From: Chthoniobacter sp.
GTDB lineage: Bacteria > Verrucomicrobiota > Verrucomicrobiia > Chthoniobacterales > Chthoniobacteraceae
Assembly: GCA_021414005.1 (NCBI GenBank)
Contig: JAIOPH010000028.1
Span: 1 to 64,000, forward strand
Length of the DNA stretch: 64,000 nt
Reading direction: 5' to 3'
Part shown: positions 1 through 9,932 of the stretch, piece by piece
How positions within the stretch are numbered: position 1 is the stretch's first letter
Layout: every line of letters begins with the position of its first letter
Position numbers and translations under genes: made by a program
The notes under the pieces: model-generated
Databases searched by the model: none
Seen by the model: only the letters and a program-made list of their open reading frames with translations
What the model was told of the DNA's origin: nothing

Positions 1-76
1 CCTTCACCCCACATCCGCTCTGCGCCTCCCTCAGTATCCCGATAATCTGTTCTTCGCTGAATCTGCTCTTTTTCAT
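1..76 (-). CDS. IS3-family transposase OrfA, N-terminal part (cut by window edge)
   Basis: The minus strand from the ATG at 76 encodes MKKSRFSEEQIIGILREAQ and continues out of the window. This is the typical start of the small helix-turn-helix OrfA of IS3-family elements, which binds the element ends and is normally joined to OrfB by programmed frameshifting. Only 25 codons are present, so whether the element is intact cannot be judged. The reading frame is clean, unlike the neighbouring older element. Confidence 0.8.
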   Translation of the reverse strand, partial: MKKSRFSEEQIIGILREAQSGCGVK

Positions 77-136
77 TCGTTCTGCTCTTTTACCCAGCAG
101 AACTATATTTTTCCCACGTCCGCTTTTCCGGGCTCA
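1..136 (-). mobile_element. Left end of a young IS3-family insertion sequence
   Basis: Sixty bases upstream of the OrfA start, the minus strand begins TGAGCCCGGAAAAGCGGACG at 136, a plausible IS3-type terminal repeat beginning with TGA. Immediately beyond it, recognisable sequence of another, older IS3 OrfA resumes. The simplest reading is insertion of this element into the older one. The other end and the target duplication lie outside the window, so the exact boundary is inferred. Confidence 0.5.
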
Positions 137-141
137 GGTCA

Positions 142-382
142 ATCAACTACTGGACCTTGCGCGACTGGGTGGAGGCGGCGCGGACGGCAGCCGCTCCGCC
201 AGGCACGCCACAGACGGCCAGCGAGTTGGAGGCGGAAGTCCGGCGGCTGCGGGGCGAACTGGCCCGCGTGACCTAGCAGCGTGAATCGAGCGGAGCGAGA
301 TAGACTGCCGCAGGCAGCCCGCAAGGTGCGCGCGGAGGCGCGCATCAAATCCTCAAAAAATCCTTGGGCCTCCTCTCGACTC
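142..382 (+). pseudogene. OrfA remnant of the older IS3 element
   Basis: Translation from 142 gives the end of an IS3 OrfA: a TLRDWV segment, then a leucine-zipper-like stretch (ELEAEVRRLRGELARVT). A TAG follows where a glutamine codon is expected, then a short foreign insertion, and then the usual OrfA ending ILKKSLGLLSTP just before OrfB. Both the stop and the insertion break the gene. Confidence 0.6.
287..347. repeat. REP-like short insertion, copy 1, in dead OrfA
   Basis: About 60 bp of foreign sequence separates the two halves of the OrfA C-terminus. It contains the partly palindromic 17-mer CTGCCGCAGGCAGCCCG at 305-321, which recurs inverted at 1116-1132 in a second insertion in the same element. 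The boundaries are inferred from where the transposase reading frame stops and resumes. Confidence 0.5.
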
Positions 383-383
383 C

Positions 384-1311
384 GTGAACACCCGCTATCG
401 CGAGATCCAGCAGTTGGCCACCGCCCATCCCGTGGCGGTGCTTTGCCTGCTGTTGGGCGTGTCGCGCAGCGGCTATTGCGAGACTGGCGGAGGCGCGCTC
501 CGAGCCGCCGCCAGAGCGAGGATGCTCGGCTCACCGAGGAGTTGAAATCAGCCTTCGAGCAAAGCCGCCGCACCTATGGGTGCCCACGGCTGCGGCACGC
601 CCTGGCGGCCCGCGGCCACCGCCATGGCGAGCGCCGCATCGGGCGGCTCATGCTCGCCGCCGGCCTGCGCGCACGCTCCCGCCGGCGCTTTGTGCCGCAG
701 ACCACGCAGAGCCGGCACGATGGCCCCATCACCCCCAACCACCTGGCCAAATGCGCCGTGCCGCCGACCCGCCCCGATGAAGTATGGGCCGTGGACATGA
801 CCTGCATCGGAACCGCCGAAGGCTGGCTCTTCCTCGCCATCGTGCTCGACCTCCACCGCCGCAGAGTCGGGCGGCTGGGCCTTCGCCCAAAGCCTGTACA
901 CCGCCCTCCCGCTGGCCGCACGGCGCGTGGCCCTCGCCCAGCGCCGCCCCGCCCGCGGCCAACTCCATCACAGCGATCGTGGCTGCCAATATGCCAGCGC
1001 GTAGTACCGCAGACTCCTGCAGGCCCATGGCGTGGAAGCTAGCATGAGCCGCACCGGAAATCCCTACGACAACGCCGCCATGGAAAGGTTGCCGGGCACC
1101 GCCGTGCCCGCCCTTCGGGCTGCCTGCGGCAGGCTCTGCCCGATTCTTCTCCACCCTCAAGACCGAGTGCCTCCACCGCCACAGCCCCGCCACGCGCCGC
1201 GAATCCCAGGCCATCACCTTCGACTACATGGAATCCTTCTACAACCGAACGAGGCTCCACAGCGCTCTCGGCGAGCAGTCACCTGTGGACTTCAAGAACT
1301 CCCACCATTAA
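384..1311 (+). pseudogene. IS3-family transposase OrfB (DDE integrase), broken
   Basis: The frame starts at the GTG at 384 (VNTRYREIQQLATAHPV), right after the OrfA remnant. It shifts frame before the segment LTEELKSAFEQSRRTYGCPR, continues through the first catalytic aspartate (VWAVDMTCI, near 790), and shifts again near 860. The second aspartate is seen in HHSDRGCQYAS, just before an in-frame TAG near 1002. The third acidic residue is in NPYDNAAMER near 1080. A 55-bp insertion at 1091-1145 then breaks the frame before the typical ending with YNRTRLHSALG. All three DDE motifs remain recognisable, but at least four lesions make the gene non-functional. Confidence 0.8.
1091..1145. repeat. REP-like short insertion, copy 2, in dead OrfB
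   Basis: Removing 55 bp here restores the expected transposase reading (NAAMER followed by FFSTLKTE). The insert carries CGGGCTGCCTGCGGCAG at 1116-1132, the exact reverse complement of the 17-mer at 305-321, within GC-rich palindromic sequence. Because 55 is not a multiple of three it also shifts the frame. Confidence 0.6.
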
Positions 1312-1398
1312 ACCACCTCTGCTTCCCATCCCCAACCCGTGTCCGAAATGCCGGTGCAAGCTCAGCCGCCCGAGGCGGCTGGAAAACTTGGAGAAAGG

Positions 1399-2283
1399 TT
1401 ATCTTGGGAGGCCGGAGGGGCGCTCGGAGAGCTTGGGCGGAGGGCCCGCGGGAACGGGATTCTGGGCGATTTCCTCGCGGCGGCCACCGACGAGTTGGAG
1501 GCTGCCGTCGGGTTGTTTCCGGAGGTAGGGGCGGGCTTTGGGAACACTGTAGTAAGTTTGCCCAAGGAACTGGCCGTTGACACTGATCCTTGAAAGCGCG
1601 AACCGGCGCAGTCCGATAAGTTGGAGCACGTAAAGATTGTTTTTGCTGTCGAACTGCACATCAGGCGCCACGCCATCAATCATGCGCCCAAGCGGGCTGG
1701 TGCAAAAGACCGAGCCATCGTCCTGATCTTCGACCCGCACGTAGAGGATGGTTTGCTCGCCCCGCTGGTGCATGAGCAGTGTAAAGAGGTGGGTGTGGCC
1801 CGCGCCTTTTTCGCCGTCAGGGACCCCGGCGGATCGCTTCCAAATGGTGCGCCCTTCGGTGATCTCGATGTGTGTGGGCTTCGAACTGAAATAGCGGTCC
1901 ATGCCGGCGTAGTAAATATTGGCTCGCACGCTGTAGATGCCGAAATCGCCGAGTTGATAGAGTGCAGCGAGATCGACGCTGCGTTTGAGTGTCTCCCCTG
2001 CCTTCATGGGCAATGGGTCGAGGTGGTAGTCGGGATTGCGCGGTGCGATGAACTGATCGCCCTCAGCGTTGATCTGAAAGCCGAACCACTGGCCCTGCCG
2101 GGTGTCTTCAAGGACAATGTCGCGTCCGGTATTGTTCGTTACGGAGACGGTGGCGAGAACCTGCTCGTGGCGGATGTGCAGACGCTGCTTAAGGCTGATG
2201 GAGACCGCGATTTGGGCGCGTGCGGAGCCGAGCAGGCTGAGGAAGATAGCAATGACTGCGAGGAAAAGGCGGGGGAGTTTCAT
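1399..2283 (-). CDS. Secreted protein of unknown function
   Basis: A 294-residue protein with a clear signal peptide (MKLPRLFLAVIAIFLSLLGSARA, cleavage probably after residue 23). The middle looks like beta-rich extracellular sequence, with phrases such as ATVSVTNNTGRDIVLED that resemble a cohesion or intracellular-proteinase-inhibitor-like fold. The C-terminus is proline-rich. It is the last gene of a three-gene minus-strand operon. Its ATG overlaps the stop of the receiver/pseudokinase gene by four bases, so it is translationally coupled. No family was recognised; a role linked to the upstream signalling protein is inferred from the operon only. Confidence 0.75.
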   Translation of the reverse strand: MKLPRLFLAVIAIFLSLLGSARAQIAVSISLKQRLHIRHEQVLATVSVTNNTGRDIVLEDTRQGQWFGFQINAEGDQFIAPRNPDYHLDPLPMKAGETLKRSVDLAALYQLGDFGIYSVRANIYYAGMDRYFSSKPTHIEITEGRTIWKRSAGVPDGEKGAGHTHLFTLLMHQRGEQTILYVRVEDQDDGSVFCTSPLGRMIDGVAPDVQFDSKNNLYVLQLIGLRRFALSRISVNGQFLGQTYYSVPKARPYLRKQPDGSLQLVGGRREEIAQNPVPAGPPPKLSERPSGLPR

Positions 2284-4592
2284 TTTGGAACGGGAGGCGT
2301 GTGTGTGACGGTGCGGAAGCCGATGTGTTCAAAGACCGAGGCGGGGTCCAGATCGCCGCTGCGGTCGAGGCGGAGGTCGGATGCGCTATAGCTGCCGCCT
2401 TTGGTAGAGGGCTGCTTTTTCGCAGGATCCCAAGCGATCCATTCGGCGACGTTGCCCGCCATGCCGATCACCCCGAAGGGGCTCTTGTCACCTTTTATGG
2501 CATCCACGGGGTTCCAAAAATTAAAGCCATCCACAGTCCCGGGGGCCGCGGGGTTATTCGGTTTGTGGTCGGCGTTGGAGTTGGCTTTCTTCGGCGCGGG
2601 ATCTTCGCCCCACGGGTAAATGAAGCCCTTGGTGCCGCGCGCGGCTTTCTCCCACTCCTGCTCGGTGGGTAGCTCGCGCCCTTTCCATTTGGCGTAGGCT
2701 GCGGCGTCCCACCAGTCCACCTCCATGACGGGGCAGTTCAGGTCGATGGGAACGGAGTGGACAGGGTGCCCGGACTTGGCGTTGGAGTAAAAAATCTCCC
2801 AGTTTTTGGGAATGTGGGTGGTCTTTCCGGTCGGCTGGCGGGGATCGTCAAATTCCCGGGCGCGATCGGGATTCTTTTTGAGGAAATCGACGAATTTCGC
2901 ATACTGGCCATACGTGACCTCGTATTTGTCGATCCAAAATTCGGGCAGAGTCACCGGGTCGCCACTACCAAAAAGGAACTCGCCGGCCTCAATGTGAATG
3001 AGTGCGCCCATGTCGCGTTCGTTGGAGGCAAAGAATTTCCGATAGCCGTACCACGCCAGCGCGACGACGAGGCCGAACATGGTGATGAAGGTGGCAAGGT
3101 TGATATAAAGCGAGCGTTGCTGCTGCTTACGCAACTGCGCCACGGCGGCGACCGCGGCGCGGTCTTGCGCGCTGATTTTCGCGGCGTCGAGGGGGACGAT
3201 TTTGGGTTCGAGAGCTTTCACCGCGACAAGCAACTGACCCCAGCCGGCAAAAGCCTGCGGGCCTGGCTGCACCATGCGCCGGAGGAGTTCGCGCAGGCCC
3301 GAGGTCATCTTTGCCAAAGGCGGCAGGACGGCGATGAGGATTTGTCCAAGCGCCTGAATCTCGCCGCCGATGGGCAACTGTTCGTCCGTGCCGTGCGTGG
3401 CGAGATTCGCCAGCCGGGGCGATCCATCGGCGGCAAGATAGATGCTGCCAGCCTGTGGGGCCGCGTGGGGAATGCTGCGGCTGGCGAGGTAGGCGAGTCC
3501 TTCCGCCGCGGTGCGCAGGACTTTAAGGCCGGTCACTTCATCGAGTTTCCCGCCTCCGGCGGCGATCTCGGCCATGGTGTGGCCATCCACAAATTCGTGT
3601 GCGTAAAAAATGTGCCCGGCAGCTTCTCCTGCCTCATACACGGCCTGGGTGGAGGGGTGCTGGACGTGGGCTTTGGCCCGGGCATCGGAGATGAAACGGG
3701 TTCGCGCGTCCGGGTCGGAGGCTCGGGTGGCGTCGAGAACTTTTAGGGCGACCTGGCGGTTGATGGCGGTCTGTACGGCGGCATATACGGTGCCCCAGCG
3801 GCCTGCCCCGAGACGCCGCTGGATTTGGTAAGCACCGAGTAATTGCCCCACCAAACTATCGGACTCCGGCTCGGCTGCCGCGACGAGCGCGGCGGTCACG
3901 ACGGCCTCCGGCGCACGTGCCGCCACGGCGATGACCGGCTGCACTCCGGCACGAGCTACGGCCGCGGGACGCTGCGCGGAAACGGCCGGCTGCGGCGCGG
4001 GGCCACCGGTGCGCACATTGCGCCCGCCGGGTGCGCCAGCGGGAGCCGTTCGCGCGGCCATTGGAGCCGGGCGTGCGGCAGGAGACGGACGCGCACCCGG
4101 CCCAGGCCGGGCTGACGGCTGGGCCGGAACGCCAGGTCGGGCGACGGCTCGCTGCGGTCCACGCGGCGCGGCCACGGCGACAGGGCGGGCGATGGGCATG
4201 GGCGCAGGTTTAGGCACGGGTTCCGGCTCAGGTTCCGGCGGCGCGCCGAATTCCTGCTCAATGGCGGCGAGCAGCGCCTGCGGCTCGATCGGCTTGGTGA
4301 GCAACTGGCAGCCAGCCAATTGCTCCGCGTAATCGCTGAGATCGTAGCCGCTGATCAGAATCGTTCGCGCATGCGGATAGCGCTGCTGGATTTCCGCGCG
4401 CAGCGAAAAGCCGTCCATCGGCTCCATGACCACGTCGGTAATGAGCAGGTCCACGCCGCCCAGCGCGTCGGCGTTTTCCAAAGCACGCTCGCCGCTCGTG
4501 CCCACCCGGACATCGTAGCCCGGCACGCTTTTCAAAACCGCGAGCAGACTTTGGATCACGCCCGTGTCGTCATCGACGAGCAGAACTCTCAT
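2280..4592 (-). CDS. Receiver - pseudokinase - TM - SUMF1-like fusion protein
   Basis: A 770-residue multidomain protein. Residues 1-118 are a response-regulator receiver with the acidic pocket (VDDD at 6-9) and phospho-acceptor Asp53 (LLITDVV). A Pro/Ala/Arg-rich linker follows (about 120-250). Residues about 255-430 resemble a Hanks-type kinase, with a glycine loop (LGAGRWGTVY) and the VALK lysine. However, the catalytic HRD is replaced by HAA, the following K and N are lost, and the DFG site reads ANL, so it should be a pseudokinase. A membrane helix lies near 495-517. Residues 528-770 are a SUMF1/formylglycine-generating-enzyme-like domain (GEFLFGSG, GMAGNVAEWI, GFRTV) without the catalytic cysteines. 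It is coupled by four-base overlaps to genes on both sides. The likely role is signal transduction or scaffolding at the membrane. Confidence 0.85.
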   Translation of the reverse strand: MRVLLVDDDTGVIQSLLAVLKSVPGYDVRVGTSGERALENADALGGVDLLITDVVMEPMDGFSLRAEIQQRYPHARTILISGYDLSDYAEQLAGCQLLTKPIEPQALLAAIEQEFGAPPEPEPEPVPKPAPMPIARPVAVAAPRGPQRAVARPGVPAQPSARPGPGARPSPAARPAPMAARTAPAGAPGGRNVRTGGPAPQPAVSAQRPAAVARAGVQPVIAVAARAPEAVVTAALVAAAEPESDSLVGQLLGAYQIQRRLGAGRWGTVYAAVQTAINRQVALKVLDATRASDPDARTRFISDARAKAHVQHPSTQAVYEAGEAAGHIFYAHEFVDGHTMAEIAAGGGKLDEVTGLKVLRTAAEGLAYLASRSIPHAAPQAGSIYLAADGSPRLANLATHGTDEQLPIGGEIQALGQILIAVLPPLAKMTSGLRELLRRMVQPGPQAFAGWGQLLVAVKALEPKIVPLDAAKISAQDRAAVAAVAQLRKQQQRSLYINLATFITMFGLVVALAWYGYRKFFASNERDMGALIHIEAGEFLFGSGDPVTLPEFWIDKYEVTYGQYAKFVDFLKKNPDRAREFDDPRQPTGKTTHIPKNWEIFYSNAKSGHPVHSVPIDLNCPVMEVDWWDAAAYAKWKGRELPTEQEWEKAARGTKGFIYPWGEDPAPKKANSNADHKPNNPAAPGTVDGFNFWNPVDAIKGDKSPFGVIGMAGNVAEWIAWDPAKKQPSTKGGSYSASDLRLDRSGDLDPASVFEHIGFRTVTHTPPVPK

Positions 4593-5710
4593 GGCTCGCT
4601 CGCTTTCGGCAGCACCGTCGGCGCGGGATAATCCTGACCCAATTGCTCCGGCTCGGCGACCGCGCCTTGCAGGTGGCGTTTGTAGTAAACGCGGACGATG
4701 TAGCCGTGAAATTCCCGCAACTCACGTTTCGCGCGCTGGGCGTCGGCGGGCGGGAGCTGGTATTCCACCGCCAGTTCCTCGGTGCTCGAGTCCAGCCAAT
4801 CGGCAGGAGCCGTCACCCATTTGGAACTCACGTTGGCACTCGTCTGCACGATGCTTTTCCCATCCAGCCTGTCGTAAAAGAGTACATGAATCGCGAGGTC
4901 CGGCACCTCGATCCGTGCGCGGTTCCGCGTGGTAATGGGGATGATCAGTTTGAAGCGTTTCAGCGAACCCGCATCGTTCCGGTCTTCAATGCGGAGCTTG
5001 CCCAACTCCACGACCTGGCCGACCGGCGCGCTCTCGGCCACCGGCACCCCGCCGCCGCCACTTGTGCCACTGGCACCGCTGGTACCGCCAATCGCCTCGA
5101 GCCGCAGCACCGCCTGCGTCTCTTTCAGCTTCGCTTCGGCGAGCGAGAAGTAGAGGCCCGCCGTGCCGCCCATTTCATAAATGCGCTTCCACTGCTCGCC
5201 TGCTTTGTCGGGCAGCCGCATCGCCTCGTAAGTCGCCGCGATTTCCGCGATGGCCATGGGGCTCTTCCCATCGATCGCCGCCGCCTCGCGAAATTTCGTC
5301 AGCGCATTGGCCGTGTCACCGCGCTCCAGCAGATATTTACCCTGCTGTATCAACTCATCAAAGCGCGTTTGCGGGACCTCCACACCGGGTCGGGTTGGCA
5401 CCGTCGGCACAGGCACCGGTCGCGGTGGCGCTCCGCCTGGCGAAAGCTCCGAGGTGCCCGGCGGCGGCACATCCTCCATCATGGTCGAAAACGGATCCGC
5501 CGTAAAATCGGGCCGCATCCCCACAGGCGACGTCAGTCGCGCAAACATCGGCAGCTCCTTTGGCACGGGCCGCTCCGGGCCATGAAAACGCGCGATGAAA
5601 GCCCATCCCACCGCACCCGTCTGCGCCAGCGCCCCCACCCCGAGCACAGCCAGCGCCACGGTGAAGGTTTTGCCGGCGCTTTGTCGGGTGATCGGAGATT
5701 GGATGGGCAT
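4589..5710 (-). CDS. TPR-containing membrane-anchored protein
   Basis: The ATG at 5710 (MPIQSPITRQSAGKTF) is preferred over an upstream ATG at 5809, because it places the single N-terminal membrane helix (VALAVLGVGALAQTGAVGWAF) near the start and leaves room for the divergent tolC-like gene. The protein has about 373 residues. After a proline-rich linker come tetratricopeptide-like helices (LIQQGKYLLERGDTANALTKFREAAAIDG and following). A C-terminal beta-rich part contains VPDLAIHVLFYDR and GYIVRVYYKR. It is the first gene of the operon with the receiver/pseudokinase fusion and the secreted protein. The function is unknown; the TPR suggests protein-protein contact. Confidence 0.75.
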   Translation of the reverse strand: MPIQSPITRQSAGKTFTVALAVLGVGALAQTGAVGWAFIARFHGPERPVPKELPMFARLTSPVGMRPDFTADPFSTMMEDVPPPGTSELSPGGAPPRPVPVPTVPTRPGVEVPQTRFDELIQQGKYLLERGDTANALTKFREAAAIDGKSPMAIAEIAATYEAMRLPDKAGEQWKRIYEMGGTAGLYFSLAEAKLKETQAVLRLEAIGGTSGASGTSGGGGVPVAESAPVGQVVELGKLRIEDRNDAGSLKRFKLIIPITTRNRARIEVPDLAIHVLFYDRLDGKSIVQTSANVSSKWVTAPADWLDSSTEELAVEYQLPPADAQRAKRELREFHGYIVRVYYKRHLQGAVAEPEQLGQDYPAPTVLPKASEP

Positions 5711-5871
5711 GGTTTGGTCGGAGAAAGCGGCAGCGTAGGGAGGCCGGAAAGCGGTGTCAAATGCCGGGGCGAGCAGGTCTTGAATCGCTCGGTCGCTGGT
5801 TCGGAGCACGAGGAGGGTTTAAGATTTCTCCGCCCGGGTGGGTTATTCGATCCACACCGGCCCCTTTCATT

Positions 5872-7374
5872 TTGCACGTTCGTCTTTTCCTCCTCCTCGC
5901 TCTTCTGCCGCTCGCCGCTGCGGGTGGCGAAACCGATTCCGCGCCTCAGCCGACGCTGCTCCGCCTGAACGCCGAAAGCGCGGTGCAGGCGGCGCTGGCG
6001 CGGAATTTTTCCATCGAGGTCGAACGCTTCCAGCCGCGCATCGCGCGGGAGCGCGTGACCAGCGAACTCGGGCGCTTCGACCCCGTCTTCGACCTGAGCG
6101 TGCGACGTGAGGAGACGGCGCAGCGCGAAGTCTTCGACACCGGCGTGCGCCTGCCGGTTCGCCGGGTGAGCCGGCTCGATAATTTCAGCGCCGGACTCAG
6201 CGGCAGAACCCCGCTCGGCCTCAGCTACGACCTCGGCCTCGGCGCGCGCAATGACCTCGGCACCTTTAATCGCTTCGGTGACGACATCGCCAGCACCGCC
6301 AGCCTCAGCCTGCGCCAGCCGCTGCTCCGTGGTGCCGGGCCAACGGTGAATCTCGCGCAAGTCCGCATCGCGCGGAATAACGTGCTCGTCTCCGAGTGGG
6401 CGCTGAAGCGGCGCGTCATCGACATCATCACCGAGACCTCCTTTGTCTATAATCAGCTCCACCTCGCGCACGAGGCTCTGCGCGTGGCCGAGCGCTCGCG
6501 CGAACTTGCCCGCCAGCTTTTGACCGACAATCAGGCGCGCGTGCAGATCGGCGTGATGTCGCCGCTGGATGTCGCCGAGGCCCGCGCGGAAGTCGCTGCG
6601 CGCGAGGAAGGCGTCATCCTCGCCCAGCGCGAGATTTTGGATAATGAGAACCTTTTGAAACAGCTCGTGACCCGCGACCTCGAACGCCTGCTCCGGGTTC
6701 GCGTCGAGATCGCTCCCCCGCCTTCGCCCGCCTTCCGCGCCGATGTGCCCGCCGGCATTCGCGACGCCCTCGCGCTGCGTCCCGACTACCGCCAGGCCAT
6801 CCTCGACCTCGAGAGCCGGAACATCACGCTCGCCTATACCAAAAACCAGACGCTCCCGCGTTTCGACCTCACGGGCAGCCTCGCGCTGCTCGGCTTCGAT
6901 GGCGACTACGGCACCAGCCTGCAGCGCGTCGGCTCCCGCGACCAGACGGCGTGGAGCCTCGGCGCAATCGTGAGCATTCCCATCCCGAATCGCGACGCCC
7001 GCGGCGCGGCCAACGCCGCCAAACTCGAATGCGCCAAGGCGCTCGTCGCGCTCCAGGCACTGGAGCAGCAAATCATCGTGGACGTGGACAACGCCAGCGG
7101 GCAGATCGTCACCTCACGCCAGCGCATCGTCTCCACCACCGAATCCACACGCCTCGCGCAAGCCAGCCTCGACGCCGGGCAGGAGCGCTTGAAAGCCGGC
7201 ACCGGCACCACCTTTGTCGTCCTCGAGTTACAGAAAAAACTCATTGAAGCCGAAGCCGCCCAACTCCGCGCGCGGGCGGATTACAATAAAGCCGTCAGCG
7301 AATACCAACGCCAGACGGGCACCGCGCTCCGCGAGCACGGCGTGGTGTTGGACGACCGCGGCGGGCGTCCTTGA
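5872..7374 (+). CDS. TolC-family outer membrane protein
   Basis: About 500 residues. The start is uncertain: a TTG at 5872 gives a compact signal peptide (LHVRLFLLLALLPLAAAGG), while the upstream ATG at 5761 would overlap the divergent gene and adds non-conserved sequence. The body is typical of outer-membrane efflux channels: long amphipathic helices with two halves. Typical phrases include SLRQPLLRGAG, RELARQLLTDNQARVQIGVM, ALRPDYRQAILD and LPRFDLTGSL. TolC-type proteins form trimeric export tunnels with inner-membrane pumps. No pump or adaptor gene is adjacent here, so the partner must be encoded elsewhere. Confidence 0.85.
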   Translation: MHVRLFLLLALLPLAAAGGETDSAPQPTLLRLNAESAVQAALARNFSIEVERFQPRIARERVTSELGRFDPVFDLSVRREETAQREVFDTGVRLPVRRVSRLDNFSAGLSGRTPLGLSYDLGLGARNDLGTFNRFGDDIASTASLSLRQPLLRGAGPTVNLAQVRIARNNVLVSEWALKRRVIDIITETSFVYNQLHLAHEALRVAERSRELARQLLTDNQARVQIGVMSPLDVAEARAEVAAREEGVILAQREILDNENLLKQLVTRDLERLLRVRVEIAPPPSPAFRADVPAGIRDALALRPDYRQAILDLESRNITLAYTKNQTLPRFDLTGSLALLGFDGDYGTSLQRVGSRDQTAWSLGAIVSIPIPNRDARGAANAAKLECAKALVALQALEQQIIVDVDNASGQIVTSRQRIVSTTESTRLAQASLDAGQERLKAGTGTTFVVLELQKKLIEAEAAQLRARADYNKAVSEYQRQTGTALREHGVVLDDRGGRP

Positions 7375-7398
7375 CTTGCCTCTTGCTCTCCCTAGCCT
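7371..7398 (+). promoter_or_regulatory. Candidate promoter of the transketolase gene
   Basis: TTGACT at 7371-7376 and TAGCCT at 7393-7398, separated by 16 bases, lie 28 bases upstream of the transketolase ATG. The -35 is close to consensus and the -10 is weak. It overlaps the end of the tolC-like gene. Confidence 0.35.
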
Positions 7399-7425
7399 CC
7401 GGCGCTCTTAAAAAACACTCCGCTT

Positions 7426-9411
<1,986 letters not shown>

Positions 9412-9441
9412 TTAGGCGTGCGGAAGAGGGAGGACGTAAAC

Positions 9442-9463
9442 GAGTGGCGCGCTTCCAGCCGCC
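9442..9463 (+). repeat. 22-base dispersed repeat, copy 1
   Basis: The 22 bases here match 18671-18692 exactly on the opposite strand; the shared core reads GTGGCGCGCTTCCAGCCG. Flanking sequence is also partly alike (GCTGCGCGC and CACTC blocks), so the two intergenic regions seem to hold related repeat elements. Confidence 0.65.
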
Positions 9464-9576
9464 GATCCTCCGGTCGCGCGCAGCGCCACTCTCTCCCGGG
9501 GTGCCGCGCAAGTTGGCGCTTCGCGGCAGATTCGTCGGCAACCGGCAGCCCACCGCGCCGGTCCCGCGTTCCCGAC

Positions 9577-9609
9577 AAAAAACGCCGCATCCGACGGGCG
9601 GATGCGGTG
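9577..9609 (-). terminator. Terminator-like hairpin, minus orientation, without a recognised gene
   Basis: Arms CGCCGCATCCG (9583-9593) and CGGATGCGGTG (9599-9609) flank a five-base loop, followed on the minus strand by six T (9577-9582). It is almost identical to the hairpin at 18713-18745 that ends the EF-hand gene. No minus-strand gene precedes it here, so it may be a copied repeat or a relic of a lost gene. Confidence 0.5.
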
Positions 9610-9932
9610 CCGTGATTGCGTTACGATGCTCGCGGCCCGCATTGGCATCGAAAATTTCTGCGCGAATATCGACGACGTGCTGGACTACGCGCGGCGGCTT
9701 CTCCAGCTGGCGCACGATCAGCGAAGCAGGAGTGAGGGCGCGTAACCTTCTCGACCATCACTGACGGGAACGCGGTGATCTCGTCGTCGGCCACGGTGGC
9801 GTGCAGTTTGCGGAAAAAGAATTGCGCGCTTTGGGAGCGAAATACTTCCAAGAACGCTGCTGGTGCCGGGTAGACGAACCGCGACCAGGGACCAGTCGCC
9901 GGTGTCGCAACCACACCCACCCAGACCACTTC

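Larger units (their letters stand above)
137..1364 (+). mobile_element. Degraded older IS3-family insertion sequence
   Basis: Remnants of OrfA (about 142-382) and OrfB (384-1311) in plus orientation, followed by a possible right terminal repeat. That repeat reads on the minus strand as TGAGCTTGCACCGGCATTTC, starting at 1364. The element is dead: it has stop codons, frameshifts and two short insertions (about 287-347 and 1091-1145). Its left end appears to have been removed or displaced by the younger element at 1-136. Confidence 0.65.
9412..9932. other. Long intergenic region with repeats and no convincing gene
   Basis: About 520 bases between transketolase and the esterase. It contains a 22-base repeat (9442-9463) and a minus-strand terminator-like hairpin (9577-9609), both shared with the region after 18632. 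A short plus-strand frame at 9625-9744 encodes about 39 residues (MLAARIGIENFCANIDDVLD...) with no recognised relatives. The remainder looks like decayed sequence. Confidence 0.5.

Noticed and set aside
9621..9929. Minus-strand gene of 102 codons before the esterase
   Set aside because: No recognisable domain, no ribosome site, and biased composition; possibly decayed sequence.
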